Source of the DNA: Asterella californica | Taxonomy: Eukaryota > Streptophyta > Marchantiopsida > Marchantiales > Aytoniaceae | DNA length: 64,000 nucleotides | Direction: 5' to 3' | Assembly: GCA_036924285.1 (NCBI GenBank) | Contig: JAYKYS010000009.1 | Location: 6,944,001-7,008,000 of the forward strand | Shown: positions 20,836 to 32,424 of the stretch, piece after piece | Layout: every line of letters starts with the position of its first letter | Position numbering within the stretch: position 1 is the first letter of the stretch | Notes under the pieces: model-generated | What the model was told of the DNA's origin: nothing | What the model saw: the letters and a program-made list of their open reading frames with translations, nothing else | Databases searched by the model: none | Program-made: the position numbers and the translations under genes

Positions 20836-22152
20836 TTATCCCACCGATGGTCGTAAGATATCTCGTAGCACTCCCAAAGGTCTTCGTCTGCTCTGATCCG
20901 CCATCCTCAACACTCGTGGTGTTGGTTCAAACTTTGTATAACCCAATCCATGCGCCGTCTCCTCTGTGATAATGTTCACGCTAGAACCAGAGTCTATAGG
21001 CACATGCTTTATTAGACATCCATCTATTTCGATGTCTACTTCTGGAGATCCTAAGTCCTCCAGACCCACTTGAAACAATGAAGGCAGATTCTTCGATTTA
21101 GCCTTCGCTGGTTTTCTCAAGGTTGCTAGCAACAACTTTCTGTACAGCCTATTGTCCTCGACCAACTGCTTTACTGTTATGTTAGCTTGTTGGTTCAATA
21201 GGTCATCCACTACATTATAGTGGGGGCTTACTACCTGAGTAGTTTTCTTCGTCTGTTCAACCACCTTGTTTCGAAATTTTGGTGGTCGGTCGTCTTCGAG
21301 CGAAGTGACTTCGGTCTTCCCCCTACCAAACCCTTCCTGGCTAGGTTCTTCTTCTTCTCTTCTACTCAGTTCTTTCCTGAGTAACGCTTTCACCTCCTCG
21401 GAAATGTCAGTAGGTAGTCTCGATGAGGCCTTCTTTGTCTCTTCTTTGTCATTACGAGCTTCTGGTGGAACCAGCTTTGTTCGCTTCCCTGCTAGTTCAC
21501 TCACTTGTTCTGTCAACGTCTTATGCGTCCTCTTCTTCTTCTTCAACTCCTTACGCTCAGTCTTTTTGATATTCTTCGCTTCCTGAGCTTCAGCTTCCGC
21601 CGGGGTCTCTCCTTTTCGAAGGATTATCTTTGAACTACGAGTCTCGACCTTGTTTACCAGAATCTCCTTGTCTTCAGGCCAGCCATATCCATCGTCCTTC
21701 GAAAGAGTGCAAGACTTCAGATCTTCCACCAAATCGACCATGTTCACTCCTGCATCTGGTCGTTGTTGGTTGGGAGGTGGTTGAAATCTCACACCGGTCT
21801 TCTGAGCTGGTTCATTTGTACAATCTGTGGCACCATGACCGAGCTTACCACACTTCCCACACAGTGGCATGTATCCTACTTGTTTCTTCGGATGAGGACA
21901 AGAAAGGGCCCAATGACCATTAGCGCCACAATTAAAACATGATGTACCAAGAGATGGTGGTGGTTAGTAACCTCTAGGGGCAAACTTTCGTTGAGAAACG
22001 TTAGTTATCATCTGTCCGGGTACAAAACGTTGGATGTGTATCGGAGGAATAGGGGTAAATTGTTGAGATTGAGTGGATACTACGGCACCATCTTGGGTTT
22101 GTATCCCATAGACCTCATCTTCGCACTCTACAAAATAGTTGGGTTCATACAC
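20836..22152 (-). pseudogene. Family-2 gag C-terminus and aspartic protease
   Basis: 22152-21964 is followed, after one stop at 21964-21966, by two zinc knuckles (CFNCGANGHWALSC and CGKCGKLGHGATDC, both CX2CX4HX4C). 21870-20836 then gives a charged linker and a retropepsin region with the active-site motif PIDSGSSVNII (DSG). The frame shifts near 20850 into the 20803 piece. Two zinc knuckles followed by a DSG protease are typical of Ty3 gag-pro. Confidence 0.8.
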
Positions 22153-23370
22153 TGGCGCTGTCGGAGTGTAATCCGTCTATCTAGGAAAGCGCCGGGCTTC
22201 TGGCTGTGGTTGTTCACTCAAGAGGTTGGCTTTCAGGTTACAACATGGGCTATAAACACTCACACAGATGTGTAAGATCTAGTAATATACCCAGAAGGCG
22301 AAATTCAGGTCTAGCTGGCAGTAATAGGATCCGGTGGTGAACTTTGACACTCACGGAGAGGAAAACTATGAAGGTTTAGACCTCTAAACGTCCCCTACAT
22401 GCAAATGAGGTACTACTGAACTCACAGACGAAATTTCAGCCTGAGATCAAATTCTGACACGGAGATATGAACGGAAAAGTTCTGAGCAAGAAAACTACAG
22501 CAATTTCTGGTACCCTGATGGCTATTTCAACCTATAACAGGAGTTTGGCTCGATCAATTTCAAAGTTTCTTACAGGATTTGCAGTTCACAGCTTGCTGAA
22601 CACTCCTGTGAAGTTGGGACTCCTGATTGTTTGTAGAACTCCAGATCTCCTTCCCTGAAGTCGCTGCTCTAGATTAAGAGCTTTTCGGACCCCCTCGGCT
22701 TCAACGGCCGCCCTGAATTACTCTGTCACTCAATCGATATGAAACTTTTTGTGAAATCGTAGCCCTGCTGGCAGAGAACACAACCTCGAAGTTTTGAAGC
22801 AATTTCCTCAAATCTGCTGCGAGTGACACTGAAAACCCTAAATCCAACAAAAGTGATTCAATTCTAGCACAATTTGAACTTCAATTGCTCATAACTCCGT
22901 CTTTATTGACTCAAATCGATCGAAATTTTCACTGGAAGTGCTTGGCATGACGAGCCCTCTCTCCCTGTGCTCTCCGATTTCGAAGATCCCTCACCAAATG
23001 CTCGAACTCCACTCTAGAGCTCTGTTTCTAAATTTAGAGTTTAACAAAAGACAAAAATAGACCAATGGGAGTTCATAGCTCCACTTGGTTGTCCTTTAGT
23101 ACCCTAAACCACGTGGAAACTTAGTTTTACTCATAGGCTACCACGTCAAGCTCCCTAGAGTGCCAGCGTAAAACTTAAACTACCTAAAATGACACGCAGC
23201 CCCGAAAAATAACTTAAATCAGCTAGAAAGCGTGCATGGGCGACACGCAAATACAACCCATGAGCTTAAGCCCTATCAACATGGTAATCAACCTACTAAG
23301 ACTCAAAATAGTGTTAACACCGTATGCAAAGGTGTCAAACATATACATAAGCGACTAGAAGTAATATAAG
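22153..23370 (-). other. Non-coding spacer inside the family-2 gag-pol region
   Basis: About 1.2 kb with no long frame on the coding strand lies between a zinc knuckle at 23.5 kb and the two knuckles at 21.9 kb. Its style resembles the leader at 25.1-29.7 kb (for example CATAACTCCGTCTTTATTGA, and CGATCGA words). It may be an intron-like or inserted spacer. Confidence 0.5.
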
Positions 23371-24276
23371 CTAACTTCTAGAACTACTAAACTCAAGCGT
23401 CAGAGTAGAAGTTAAGCATGTAGCCGCCAAGTAGCGCGACATCGTCCATTCGACTGAATGTGTATTGTAAGATGATTTAGTATTAAAACATTCTCTATTG
23501 GCGTGTCCAGGTTTTCCACAGCTAGTACACCATAGATTCGGACGGGACCCAGATGATGACTTTCGTCTTTCTGGTGTCCTCACCAATTGTACTTTAAGGT
23601 CTTCAAATTTCTTGAGAAGATTATCAAGTGCATGATCTTTAGGTGGTGGTGTCCTTTTTACCATCGGAGGTCTTGACTTTGTTATCTTCTTTCTCTTCTT
23701 TCGTTTAAACTCTTCGTCCGAAGAAGAAGAAGATTTGTCCTCCGATGTTAAATTTCGTCCGAAGTGTCCTCTTCTGAAGATTCTTCCGAGGATGAAGATC
23801 TTCTACCCTTTCGTTTCAACTTCTTCTTCTTCATTTTCTTCATCTTATTCTCTTCTTTACTACTATTTTTGGACTTCCTGAAATCCTTCTTCTTTCTCGA
23901 CTCTGAGGTCTTTTCATGGTCTCTGCTGAGGATATTTGAAGATTCATAGTTCTCAGCAGAATCGACGACTCGCTCTAAGATCGATGTATCAGAACTTCTA
24001 ACCCATGTCTGTTGCTTCGAAGGCAAACCTTTAACAAACCACTCTACTGCCTGTGCCGGAGTATAAGCTGGATGCGTTCCGTTGGCAGGTAGTCTATCCA
24101 AGATTCCATAAAATCTCTGGACATAACTCTTCAAAGATTCTTTCCTTTTTCGTTTAACACTGTTTACTTTGTGCAGTACATGCCTGTTATAGTTCAATTC
24201 TCTGAATCTCTTGAGGAATTTGTTCTTCATTAAATGCCAGAGAGATACTTGTTGGAGTTAAATTGGCATGACTGTA
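23371..24276 (-). pseudogene. Family-2 gag: capsid domain and zinc knuckle
   Basis: 24230-23748 contains the retrotransposon gag capsid region (MKNKFLKRFRELNYNRHVLH, ESLKSYVQRFYGILDRLP, AVEWFVKGLP). A very basic and acidic low-complexity tail follows (KKMKKKKLKRKGRRSSSSEES). 23664-23371 has a zinc knuckle CTSCGKPGHANREC. Frames are interrupted between the pieces. Confidence 0.78.
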
Positions 24277-25059
24277 CTATTTTCCGGCTGCGTGTTTCAA
24301 CAAACTGGAAAAAATCCTCGTACGATCAGGGTTATTGTCTTCTTTGTTCGCGTGAGATACCGCTTCAAATTGTTTGACAAAGGAGTCGGCACTCTCTCCA
24401 TCTCCATCACTGTCAGAATCTTCCCCACCAAATTTTGGATAATTCTGACGAGTGAAAGATGACGCCCTTGACGGAAGTAGTACTCCTGTCATTGTATGCG
24501 GTGGTGTAGAAGATGAAACTGCTGACTGCTGTCCTTGACTCTGTCTTGTTGATACCGTCAAATTTGAAATCTCCACTGATCCTGCATTCGACAAATTGCT
24601 TAATGGTCGAAGAGTCAGCTTGGCAAGAGCATCCACAACTGCGGTTCCCACTCGGATATTCGGGAGGTTCACTTCGAGTAAAGTTACTTCGACCGAAGTG
24701 TCTTCAACTGAGTAAATATTTCCTCGTCTTATTTCATGTTCATTCTTGGGTGAAGACGAGGTAGAGGCCTCTTGACTTCGTATTTTAAAGAGCGATACTC
24801 CTGGAGTACCCTGAGGTCTAAGATTTAGGATTCGAAGGGCAGGTGATCCCAATGGTAATAATTCTCGAATTAATTCTTGTCCTCTTTGTTTCTTCAAGAG
24901 TTCTACAAAACTGGTGATCTCTGGCCCATGTCTGACGATCAGCTCCAAGGCCGCTTCCGCTTTCGGATTTGGATCTTCCGCAAGAGTTATCAAAATGTTG
25001 GATTCTGACTGTGCTGAACCTGAAGATGAAGATGAAGATGAAGATTGGAACAACTCCAC
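24277..25059 (-). pseudogene. Family-2 gag N-terminal ORF
   Basis: The frame begins MELFQSSSSSSSSGSAQ and ends at a shift just before the capsid domain (ESADSFVKQFEAVSHANKED is the usual start of the gag fold). The preceding 200 residues are polar with no recognised domain. It is the first coding part of the element after a leader of about 4.7 kb. Confidence 0.65.
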
Positions 25060-27000
25060 TCTTCGAAGTGAAGGTGATTCTTCTCTATCTGTCTCCTCTT
25101 CTTCAGCTTGAATACCCTCTTCTTTTCTCGTTGATCCAAACAGAGATTCATGTAAATTTGTGGTCCTTGAAGGAAATGGTAACCATGATGCGTCTTTAGG
25201 TGAACTCTCTCCACTCCGTACGCTCGAGTATGGAGATTCGATATCCCCCTTCTTCTTCCAGTATGTGCGCTCGTCTTTCTCGTAACGCTATCGTGTCGGA
25301 TATTGCGTGAAGGATGTCTAGGAAAACGCGAGGTTCCTGGCTGTGGAGATGTTGTGTGCTGAAACAGAGACAAGACAAAGAAAAACAACCACGAAAACGA
25401 ACGCTGCGATATATACACTCCAAATGTATGTACACTGCCGGTTCTTTCTCCTAAGAGCACAGAAGTGAAAAACAGACCAGAGCGGTCTGTAACCTGCTTC
25501 AAAAGCCCCTGAAAACAACCCTTGAATCGCAACCCCGACCCAAAACCACCGAAGCGTAGCTCAAAGCAAGAGAAACTTCTCTTTGCTAACAAACAGAACC
25601 ACAGCAGTATCACGCGATTCAAACTCAAGTCCAAACCACATCCATGTATAAGTTCTTAGCTAAAGCTAGCTACCACAAGCTGTATACAGCCAACCAGAAC
25701 TCTAACGAACTCAAAAGAACAAAACCCGTAGCGAAGAAACCGAAAAAGACCTATTTGTGGACTTCCTCTTTTCGCTGAACGGACTTCAGATGTCGATAGA
25801 GTCTCCTCTGCTGACTCCGTTAACCCAAGAAACCTTCAGATCCGACTCCTGATAGCCGAGGCATCGCTGATTTTCGGTCGCAGGTGACCGAACCTTCAAA
25901 AACTGCTCCTTACGGCTTAAAACCGCACACCACGCACAAACGGATCGCCTAAACTGATATCCGTCTTCTCTGGTAGGTAGATCTAGCTACCCTGAACCCA
26001 ACAAGACTCCAAACAAGCTGTTTGGAGTTCCCCTTGCAAAACCACTCGAGAAATTGGTCGCAGATTGCAAAAAACTGACGTAAATCAGCTCCCTGCGGCT
26101 CAAACTTGCTCACCACACCCAAACCAACAATCCATTTCACGTACAGTCTTCTCTTATGCGTACATGAAGACTCCTTGATCGCGTAGGCACCAAGAACAAA
26201 GAGCTTGGCTCACCGGTCGCGAAGAACAACCCAATCTCAAGTCGCAGGCGAACGAAAATCTGATGTAAGCGCTTCCCTGCGAGTCAATTTCACTCACAAC
26301 TCCCAAACCGCCCGATGAAACTTTGAATCGTCTTCAATTTCCTGAAGAACTCGTTGTTCTGATCCCGATGGATCCAAGGACAGAGAGTACGTGTCGCACT
26401 CCGTGACTCAGAACCAGTGACCACCCAAACCTCTCTCTGATCTCCAAGTACACTTTGAACCTTTCTCGCTACGATATCCTCACGTCCTCTCGGCAGATCT
26501 CTCTCCTACTCGACTAGGAATAGAACCGGGGTAACAAGCACGGGCAACCTGTTCCTGCCATCACCGCAAGCACTCTTGGGTCTGCTGGTCATCACTCCAG
26601 CCTCGCCACAAGAGAAATACCAGCACTCATAATAGAAAAGAAACCTAAGCGCAACGTCCGCACACAAATCCAATCAAAACCAACTGGGCGTACAAACAGG
26701 CATGCGGGTATGGAGAGGATCCAAACACAGGAAATACAGTCAACAACTCTCCATATCCATGATCAAGTGCTCTGAAGCACTGGCAAAACCTCCAGGTCGA
26801 CTTGTTCTTCAAAAGAGTCTTAACTCTTGCGCCTTTCGGAGCAAGAATCTCTCAATTTTACCTCGCTGTCACTCCTCAACCACAGCTCAGAATGAGATGA
26901 AACCAAGGTCAGCAGATAGCCTGTAGAATAATCTCTCTATTAAGGTATTACATGCAGAGAGATCATCTCTGAGTTGGCATCTATGCCCTTCCAAAGTTCG

Positions 27001-27352
27001 CTGTTTCTATAACACGATACTATTTCAACAGAACTTTGCTGTTCGATTCCTCACAAACCACTCGATCAAAACAGCTCAAACTTCTCAAGAAGCTAATGTG
27101 TCACCATCACTACCACTCTGTAAAATTTCACCAGCAGATCTTCAACCAAACTCTCGGAACGATCAAGCCCTTATCGATGTTTTTATAACATGATACTATT
27201 TCGACAGAACTTTGCTGTTCGATTCCTCACAAACCGCTCGATCAAAACGGCTCAAACTTCTCAGGAAGCTAATGAGTCACCATCACTACCACTCTGTAAA
27301 GTTTCACCAGCAGATCCTCAACCAAACTCTCGGAATGATCCAAGCCCTTTTC
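27001..27352. repeat. Tandem duplication, period 176 bp, two copies
   Basis: The unit starting CTATAACACGATACTATTTC near 27007 recurs at 27183 with few changes. A further, more diverged periodicity follows at 27560-27850. Confidence 0.8.
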
Positions 27353-28878
27353 GTCAATGACACAAGGCGATATGCAGACCCTTGTGCACAAAAAACAACG
27401 TTTCCCTTCAACCCAATAATCCAAATGGTCTCAAATTTCACAGGTAGGTAGCTGACTGTACCTTCTCAGACCCTGGAAGGTTTCATAGCGAAATTCGACC
27501 TCAAACTCTCCATATCTCTCTCAATGTCTCATGTTTACAGTCACCTACTATCATAACCTCCGATTTGAAACACCCAACTTCAGCTGGCCATAACTTTTTC
27601 ACTCCGGCTTGGAATCGATCGATCTCGGAGTCCATTGGCAAGCCCATCTCAAGAGCTTTCCAGCAACAGTCAATTCATCTCGAGCAACCTCACAGAACTC
27701 CCAGAAAGTGAGAAAGACTTCACGGAAATGAAATTGGTCACGAATTTGACCCCCTCAACTTCAATTGATCGTAACTTTCTCATCCGCGCTTCAAATCCAG
27801 CAACCATTGAGTCTACGGGCATCCTCGTCTCCCAAGCTTTCCAACCATATCACACACTCCGCGAATGGACCACGGGAAGTGCCTCTACCCTCGAAAACGT
27901 GAAAGGAACTTGGTAGAAAGTGATTGGTCAAACTTTCGACCAATGAGAAACAAGTTGACAAAAAGGTTTTTTTCTTCACTCACATGACAAACACACAAAG
28001 AACGAATTTTTATCCAAGAGTATCATTTAGGCCTCAAAGTTTATATTGAACAAACTCCAAACACGTGCCGTTGACGATGCCGTCAACCACGAAGCACGTA
28101 AACACGAAGTACAAACTACGCTCAATAGAGAGTCAGAATCCCGACTCTAAAACGGTTGACAATAAACGGAACTACAAAAGGAACAGATGAAGCTATTATC
28201 TGGTTATAATAATCCTCACCGAAGTTCCTCACGACAAACTCACGATGCGCCACCTTTGGACGACTGTAACATCGTATTTCGACCCAAGCGTTGAACGGAA
28301 CTCTCGCTGGGAAGTTCAGATCCAACGGAGGATCCATACCACATCAAAGCAAGATGTAGACAGTAAGATCCCAAACAGCGTCGTAAGTGACAATGGGAAG
28401 AACAATAGGATCCGGAGTAGCCATCACCGCAGCCATAAACGACTCTCCCCAATGAGCTACCATAAATACTCGAAAGTGATCTCGCGGCAGACAATGGATC
28501 TTAATGACGAACGGATGCGCAAGTGGAAGATCAGGAGCACGAAAGGGTTCTCCGTTCATGCCTACCACTCGCACTGCCGCTTACTTCATCCGATGATACT
28601 GATCATACCCCACTAGACTTGGATACTCTACACTCTATATCTCAAGCTCCGCGCACCTCTCTTCTTATACATCAATCTCACATGTGACGACAAGAGTACT
28701 ACTCTTATCTCCACTCAGCGAAGAGTACACGGATCGTCCACGTGGAGCCTTATCTTTTGACACGATAAGGTCCCAGTGGCTCCTCAACACCAAACACGTA
28801 CGAAAGATATGTGGTGGTTTCACACCCTAGCCAATCCACAACACGACAACGTCTGAAGTCCTAAATACCCAGTCAGCA

Positions 28879-29349
28879 AGTAACTAGGGGCCTAGCTTGA
28901 TTTTGCCTTCTTTCGAATCGCATAACTTCTTCTCTGGATGTCCAAATGAAGTAAACAAGATGCCCATGGAAAGCTGACAGCGAGCTCTACCCATCTATGT
29001 GATGAAAGTGAAGATCCGAAGTTGCGCCAAAAGCCCGTAAGCTGAGGTCTAGCTTGTTTTCTCCATCTTTCGAGTCCTGTAACTTTTCCACTAGACGTCC
29101 AAACGAAGTAGATGAAGTGCCTATGGAAAGCTGACAAGGAGCTCTATCCACTGGTGCGATAAAAACGAAGATCCGAAGCGGTGCCAAAAACCCGTAAGCT
29201 GGGGCCTAGCTTATTTTCTCCATCTTTCGAGTCCTGTAACTTTTCCACTAGGCGTCCAAACGAAGTAGACAAAGTGTCTATGGAAAGCTGACAAGGAGCT
29301 CTACCCATCTATGCGATGAAAATGGAGATCTGAGATTGTGCCAAAAACC
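28879..29349. repeat. Tandem repeat, period 157 bp, three copies
   Basis: Landmark CGTAAGCTG(A/G)GG occurs at 29036, 29193 and 29350, exactly 157 bp apart. The first unit (28879-29035) is more diverged. Confidence 0.85.
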
Positions 29350-29732
29350 CGTAAGCTGAGGCCTAACTTGTCTTCTCATGAGTGTCTTTGGAGCGACAAG
29401 CATCGAAGTGTGAATTTCAGATAGGAGCCGGTCCACGACACGACAACGCGTTCGTGGTGAAATAGGTACTGAACTCCTTTCAAGCGAAGATGAAGTTCCT
29501 TCAAAGAGATTTTTCACTTCTTGCCACTTCTAAGCCGCTTGACGTCTTCGCTCCCCTCGTTGCCTCCTTCTAGCGTTGGACTTCTTCCAACAATTGTTCA
29601 CGGACCAATCTTCTTTTCAGCGCTCGCCTGGTCCTTCCCGTCTTCTGATCTTCTTCAGAAGGCGCTCGTGCTCCCCCGACATACATGTCGACGGTTACAA
29701 CTTACTGGATTCAAAGTAAAAGTTAAATCTGT

Positions 29733-29751
29733 ATCCCCGGCAGCGGCGCCA
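29733..29751 (-). other. Primer binding site, tRNA-Asp type
   Basis: The minus strand reads TGGCGCCGCTGCCGGGGAT. The known complement of the plant tRNA-Asp(GUC) 3' end differs at one position in 19. It lies 20 nt inside the LTR end at 29772, where minus-strand synthesis would start. Confidence 0.82.
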
Positions 29752-30584
29752 AAAGTTTTATTGTTTCTATATGTAACAACCCAGAGAAACACAAAGTATC
29801 GGAAATAGTAAATAAAGGATCGTTCTCACGAAGATACAGTTAACAATTACACAAACACAGTACTACAACGTCACAATGATAATTCAGATAGTTTTCTGTT
29901 ATTCTCACGGAATGGAATAATATCCGGATGAATTAAGTCTGATAAGAAACCAAACCCAAGCAAAAACCTGATGGATCGAATACAAACAACAATGAAATAG
30001 TTCTTTGATCAAGGACCCTTCCAACAAACATATAAAAGATTCGAGAAGATAGATGTATGAGTAAATGAGGTAGCAAAATACTGCTGAAATGTTACTAGTC
30101 TTCTTCTGAAAAGACAGAAGAATACAGACTTCACATCAAAGTTCAAAGAATAAGCCCCTACTATTCCTAAGAAGTGTTCTTCCTACTAAATCCTCACTCT
30201 TAAGAATCCCACTTATTTGAAGAAGCCAAACTTAAGACGAAGCCACCATGTTCCAAACTCTTCTTACAATTTAACTTATGCTCTTCCACTTCACAGTAAC
30301 TAATATGTTCTCAGATCTTCGTTCAAACACCTTCGAAGTATACTGTTCCAACTTCGGCCGAAGTCCCTTCGGTCAAATTTCAAACTGAAGTCTCTTCGTT
30401 AAGGTAAATGACGAAGGCCTTCGTCAATCAGAATTACACCTGCGACAGCAAACTACGTCCTTCGTAGGTAAATTTGCCTTCGCCCACTTCATTCACACTC
30501 TCACTCTGTAATCTTGCGCAATCGAAAATTAAGAAACAAAATACTGAAAACATGGAAAAGGTAAAATGACTGAGAGTCGCATCG

Positions 30585-30592
30585 CTTATATA
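30585..30592 (-). promoter_or_regulatory. LTR TATA box
   Basis: The minus strand reads TATATAAG, 65 nt past the accessory ORF stop. The identical word is at the equivalent place in the solo LTR (35450-35457). It is the likely core promoter for genomic RNA; the start site is not determined. Confidence 0.6.
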
Positions 30593-30656
30593 GCCCTTCG
30601 CCCTAAGATGACGGATCTCATTTCTACAAAAAGATGATTTCATCTAGACCGCTTGA

Positions 30657-32424
30657 TCACGACTCCCCAGTTGGCGGAACCGCAGTATCTACTCTACCTA
30701 ACTGTAACTTCTGTCCTATACTGCATAGTGTAAACTTAACCGTCTCCCTAAGCTCCTTCAAATCTCGAATGATCCTCTCCGCTAACCTAACTATCCTACT
30801 CTTCGCCGAAGGATCTGGTGCTATCGTTAATTCTGCCCGAAGTCGCTGGAGTAGCTCCATCTCTGTCGCATCGAGTTCGGTGGCGAAGTATGTTGTAGTG
30901 ACCTCATCCACCTTCGTCCGAAGCTCTTCGACCTTCGTTTCTGCTATCTCCTTCGCCTTATGAGCCTTCGTCAGCTCTTCATCCTTTGCAGCCAACTGCT
31001 CGTCCTTTGTCGCTAGCTGTTCCAAAATGGCATCCCTCTCTGACTTCAAATCGTGAAAACGTGAAGTCATAAGGTTCAACTTCGCCTGTACTTCCTGAAT
31101 CTCATCCAAGTATCGTGTCTGTTCGCGCGATTGCGCTATGAGCAATGCCTCCCGCTGTGACATATACTTCCTGACTTCAGCCGAAGTTTCTGCTAGCTTC
31201 GCCGTCAGAGCATCTTTTTCCTTTAACCATCCTTGTCGTCCGAAGTGCACAGCGCTGAGAAGATCGCTCAACGAAATTGATTCCTTCGTCTCCTTCTCAT
31301 AGATATGCCGTTGTAGATCCAACTGCGCTATGATTGACAACGCCGTGCCACTTAGGAATTCCAGAGTCTGTTCGAACATCTTCAACTCTCTTCCTAAGTT
31401 GGAATCACTCGGTCCCGCCGAAGTCGTCGCCTCGTCTGGTCTGGGCGAAGTCCGAAGTTCTTGTTGAGAGACTTTGGTCTCAACTGCTTGCACCCCCGAA
31501 GGTACTCTTCTTACGCTTGACTCTCCTTGGTCTCTCTTCGGACTCGAGGCTCCTAATATCTCTACTGAAGACGACTTCTCTGGTGATTGAGCGTCATCGA
31601 CTCCTTCGTCCGAAGTCGTTATCGTCGTTCTTCTTGCTTTCTTCTTTCTTCTTGAAGTCGCGCCTCCTGGTGTCTTCCTCTTCGCCCGAGTACTAGGTCC
31701 CGCCGAAGTCACTGGGGTCGTCACTTCTTCTTCTCTCTGAGGGGTTGCTTCCATTACACGTTCATCTTCCGAGATCGTTCTTCTGTCGAACTTCTCCTCT
31801 TCTTCTGGAGATAGTAACCTCATTCCTCGGTAGAAGAATACTGCGAAGGCTGCAAAGTATGTCGACCCATCTTCGTCGAAAGTATTGAACAGCTTCTGCA
31901 CATGATCGTGGAAGATCTTCGCCCAATACATCTTCTTGTCTCCGAAGATCTGTTCGATGAAGTTAATCTGCCAATTGGCCAGATAAGAAGTACGTTGTGG
32001 TTTGAAGATTGGTGTTGAGGACGATCGCGACATCCCTCTTGAAAGGATCGATGTAGGTGTATACTTTTAATCCATTCGATCCCACCGGCGACTTCGAGAA
32101 CAGATCGTCATACTTCTTCACTTCGTCAGTCGGCTTACAGCTACTATCGTACATCAAGTCATCTGGTACTCCTGAGTCACCGATTCCTAGGGCGAAGTTC
32201 CAGTGATTAAGAGTCCAGTTGCTCGGTCTTGCCCGAAGATCGTCAGAGGGATGTCCCGTACAAATGAGTATCTCCTGTAACAGATCCAAAGATATTACAC
32301 CCCAGTTCTCCAGCAAGAACGCCATTCCCATCTCCTCGAGTCGTTCTCGATACGGACTGAAGTCTGACCACTTTGTCACTATAGTCTTCACCTTCGGACG
32401 CTTCGCCGTCTGCATTCCTCTCAT
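30657..32424 (-). pseudogene. U3-encoded accessory protein with coiled coil (family 2, near-complete copy)
   Basis: 32424-31963 begins with an ATG and carries the N-terminal domain (ERLEEMGMAFLLENWGVISL, FKV/LKVYTYIDPFKRDV region). A 1-nt insertion near 32010 moves the frame into 32033-30657 (458 codons), which continues with YLANWQINFIEQIFGDKKMY, TYFAAFAVFFYRGMRLL, a basic patch (SRRKKKARR), an acidic linker and a coiled coil of roughly 200 residues (QRHIYEKETKES to KVDEVTTTY). It ends ...AVPPTGES. The joined protein would be near 590 residues. The predicted features suggest a nuclear, oligomeric protein; there is no enzyme motif. Except for the single shift it is open, so it may have been functional recently. 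Confidence 0.65.

Larger units (their letters stand above)
25060..29732 (-). other. Long untranslated leader between primer site and gag (family 2)
   Basis: About 4.7 kb without a convincing frame on the minus strand. It contains two tandem-repeat blocks (28879-29349 and 27001-27352) and many diverged repeats of a 'CATAACTTTT ... GATCGATC' type. It might hold an inserted sequence or a structured leader. Confidence 0.55.

Noticed and set aside
22153..23370. Separate gene in the gag-pol spacer
   Set aside because: Only short frames on both strands (longest 63 codons); no motif.
28245..28616. 123-codon plus-strand frame in the leader
   Set aside because: It lies on the opposite strand to the element in a repeat-rich leader, with no recognisable feature.
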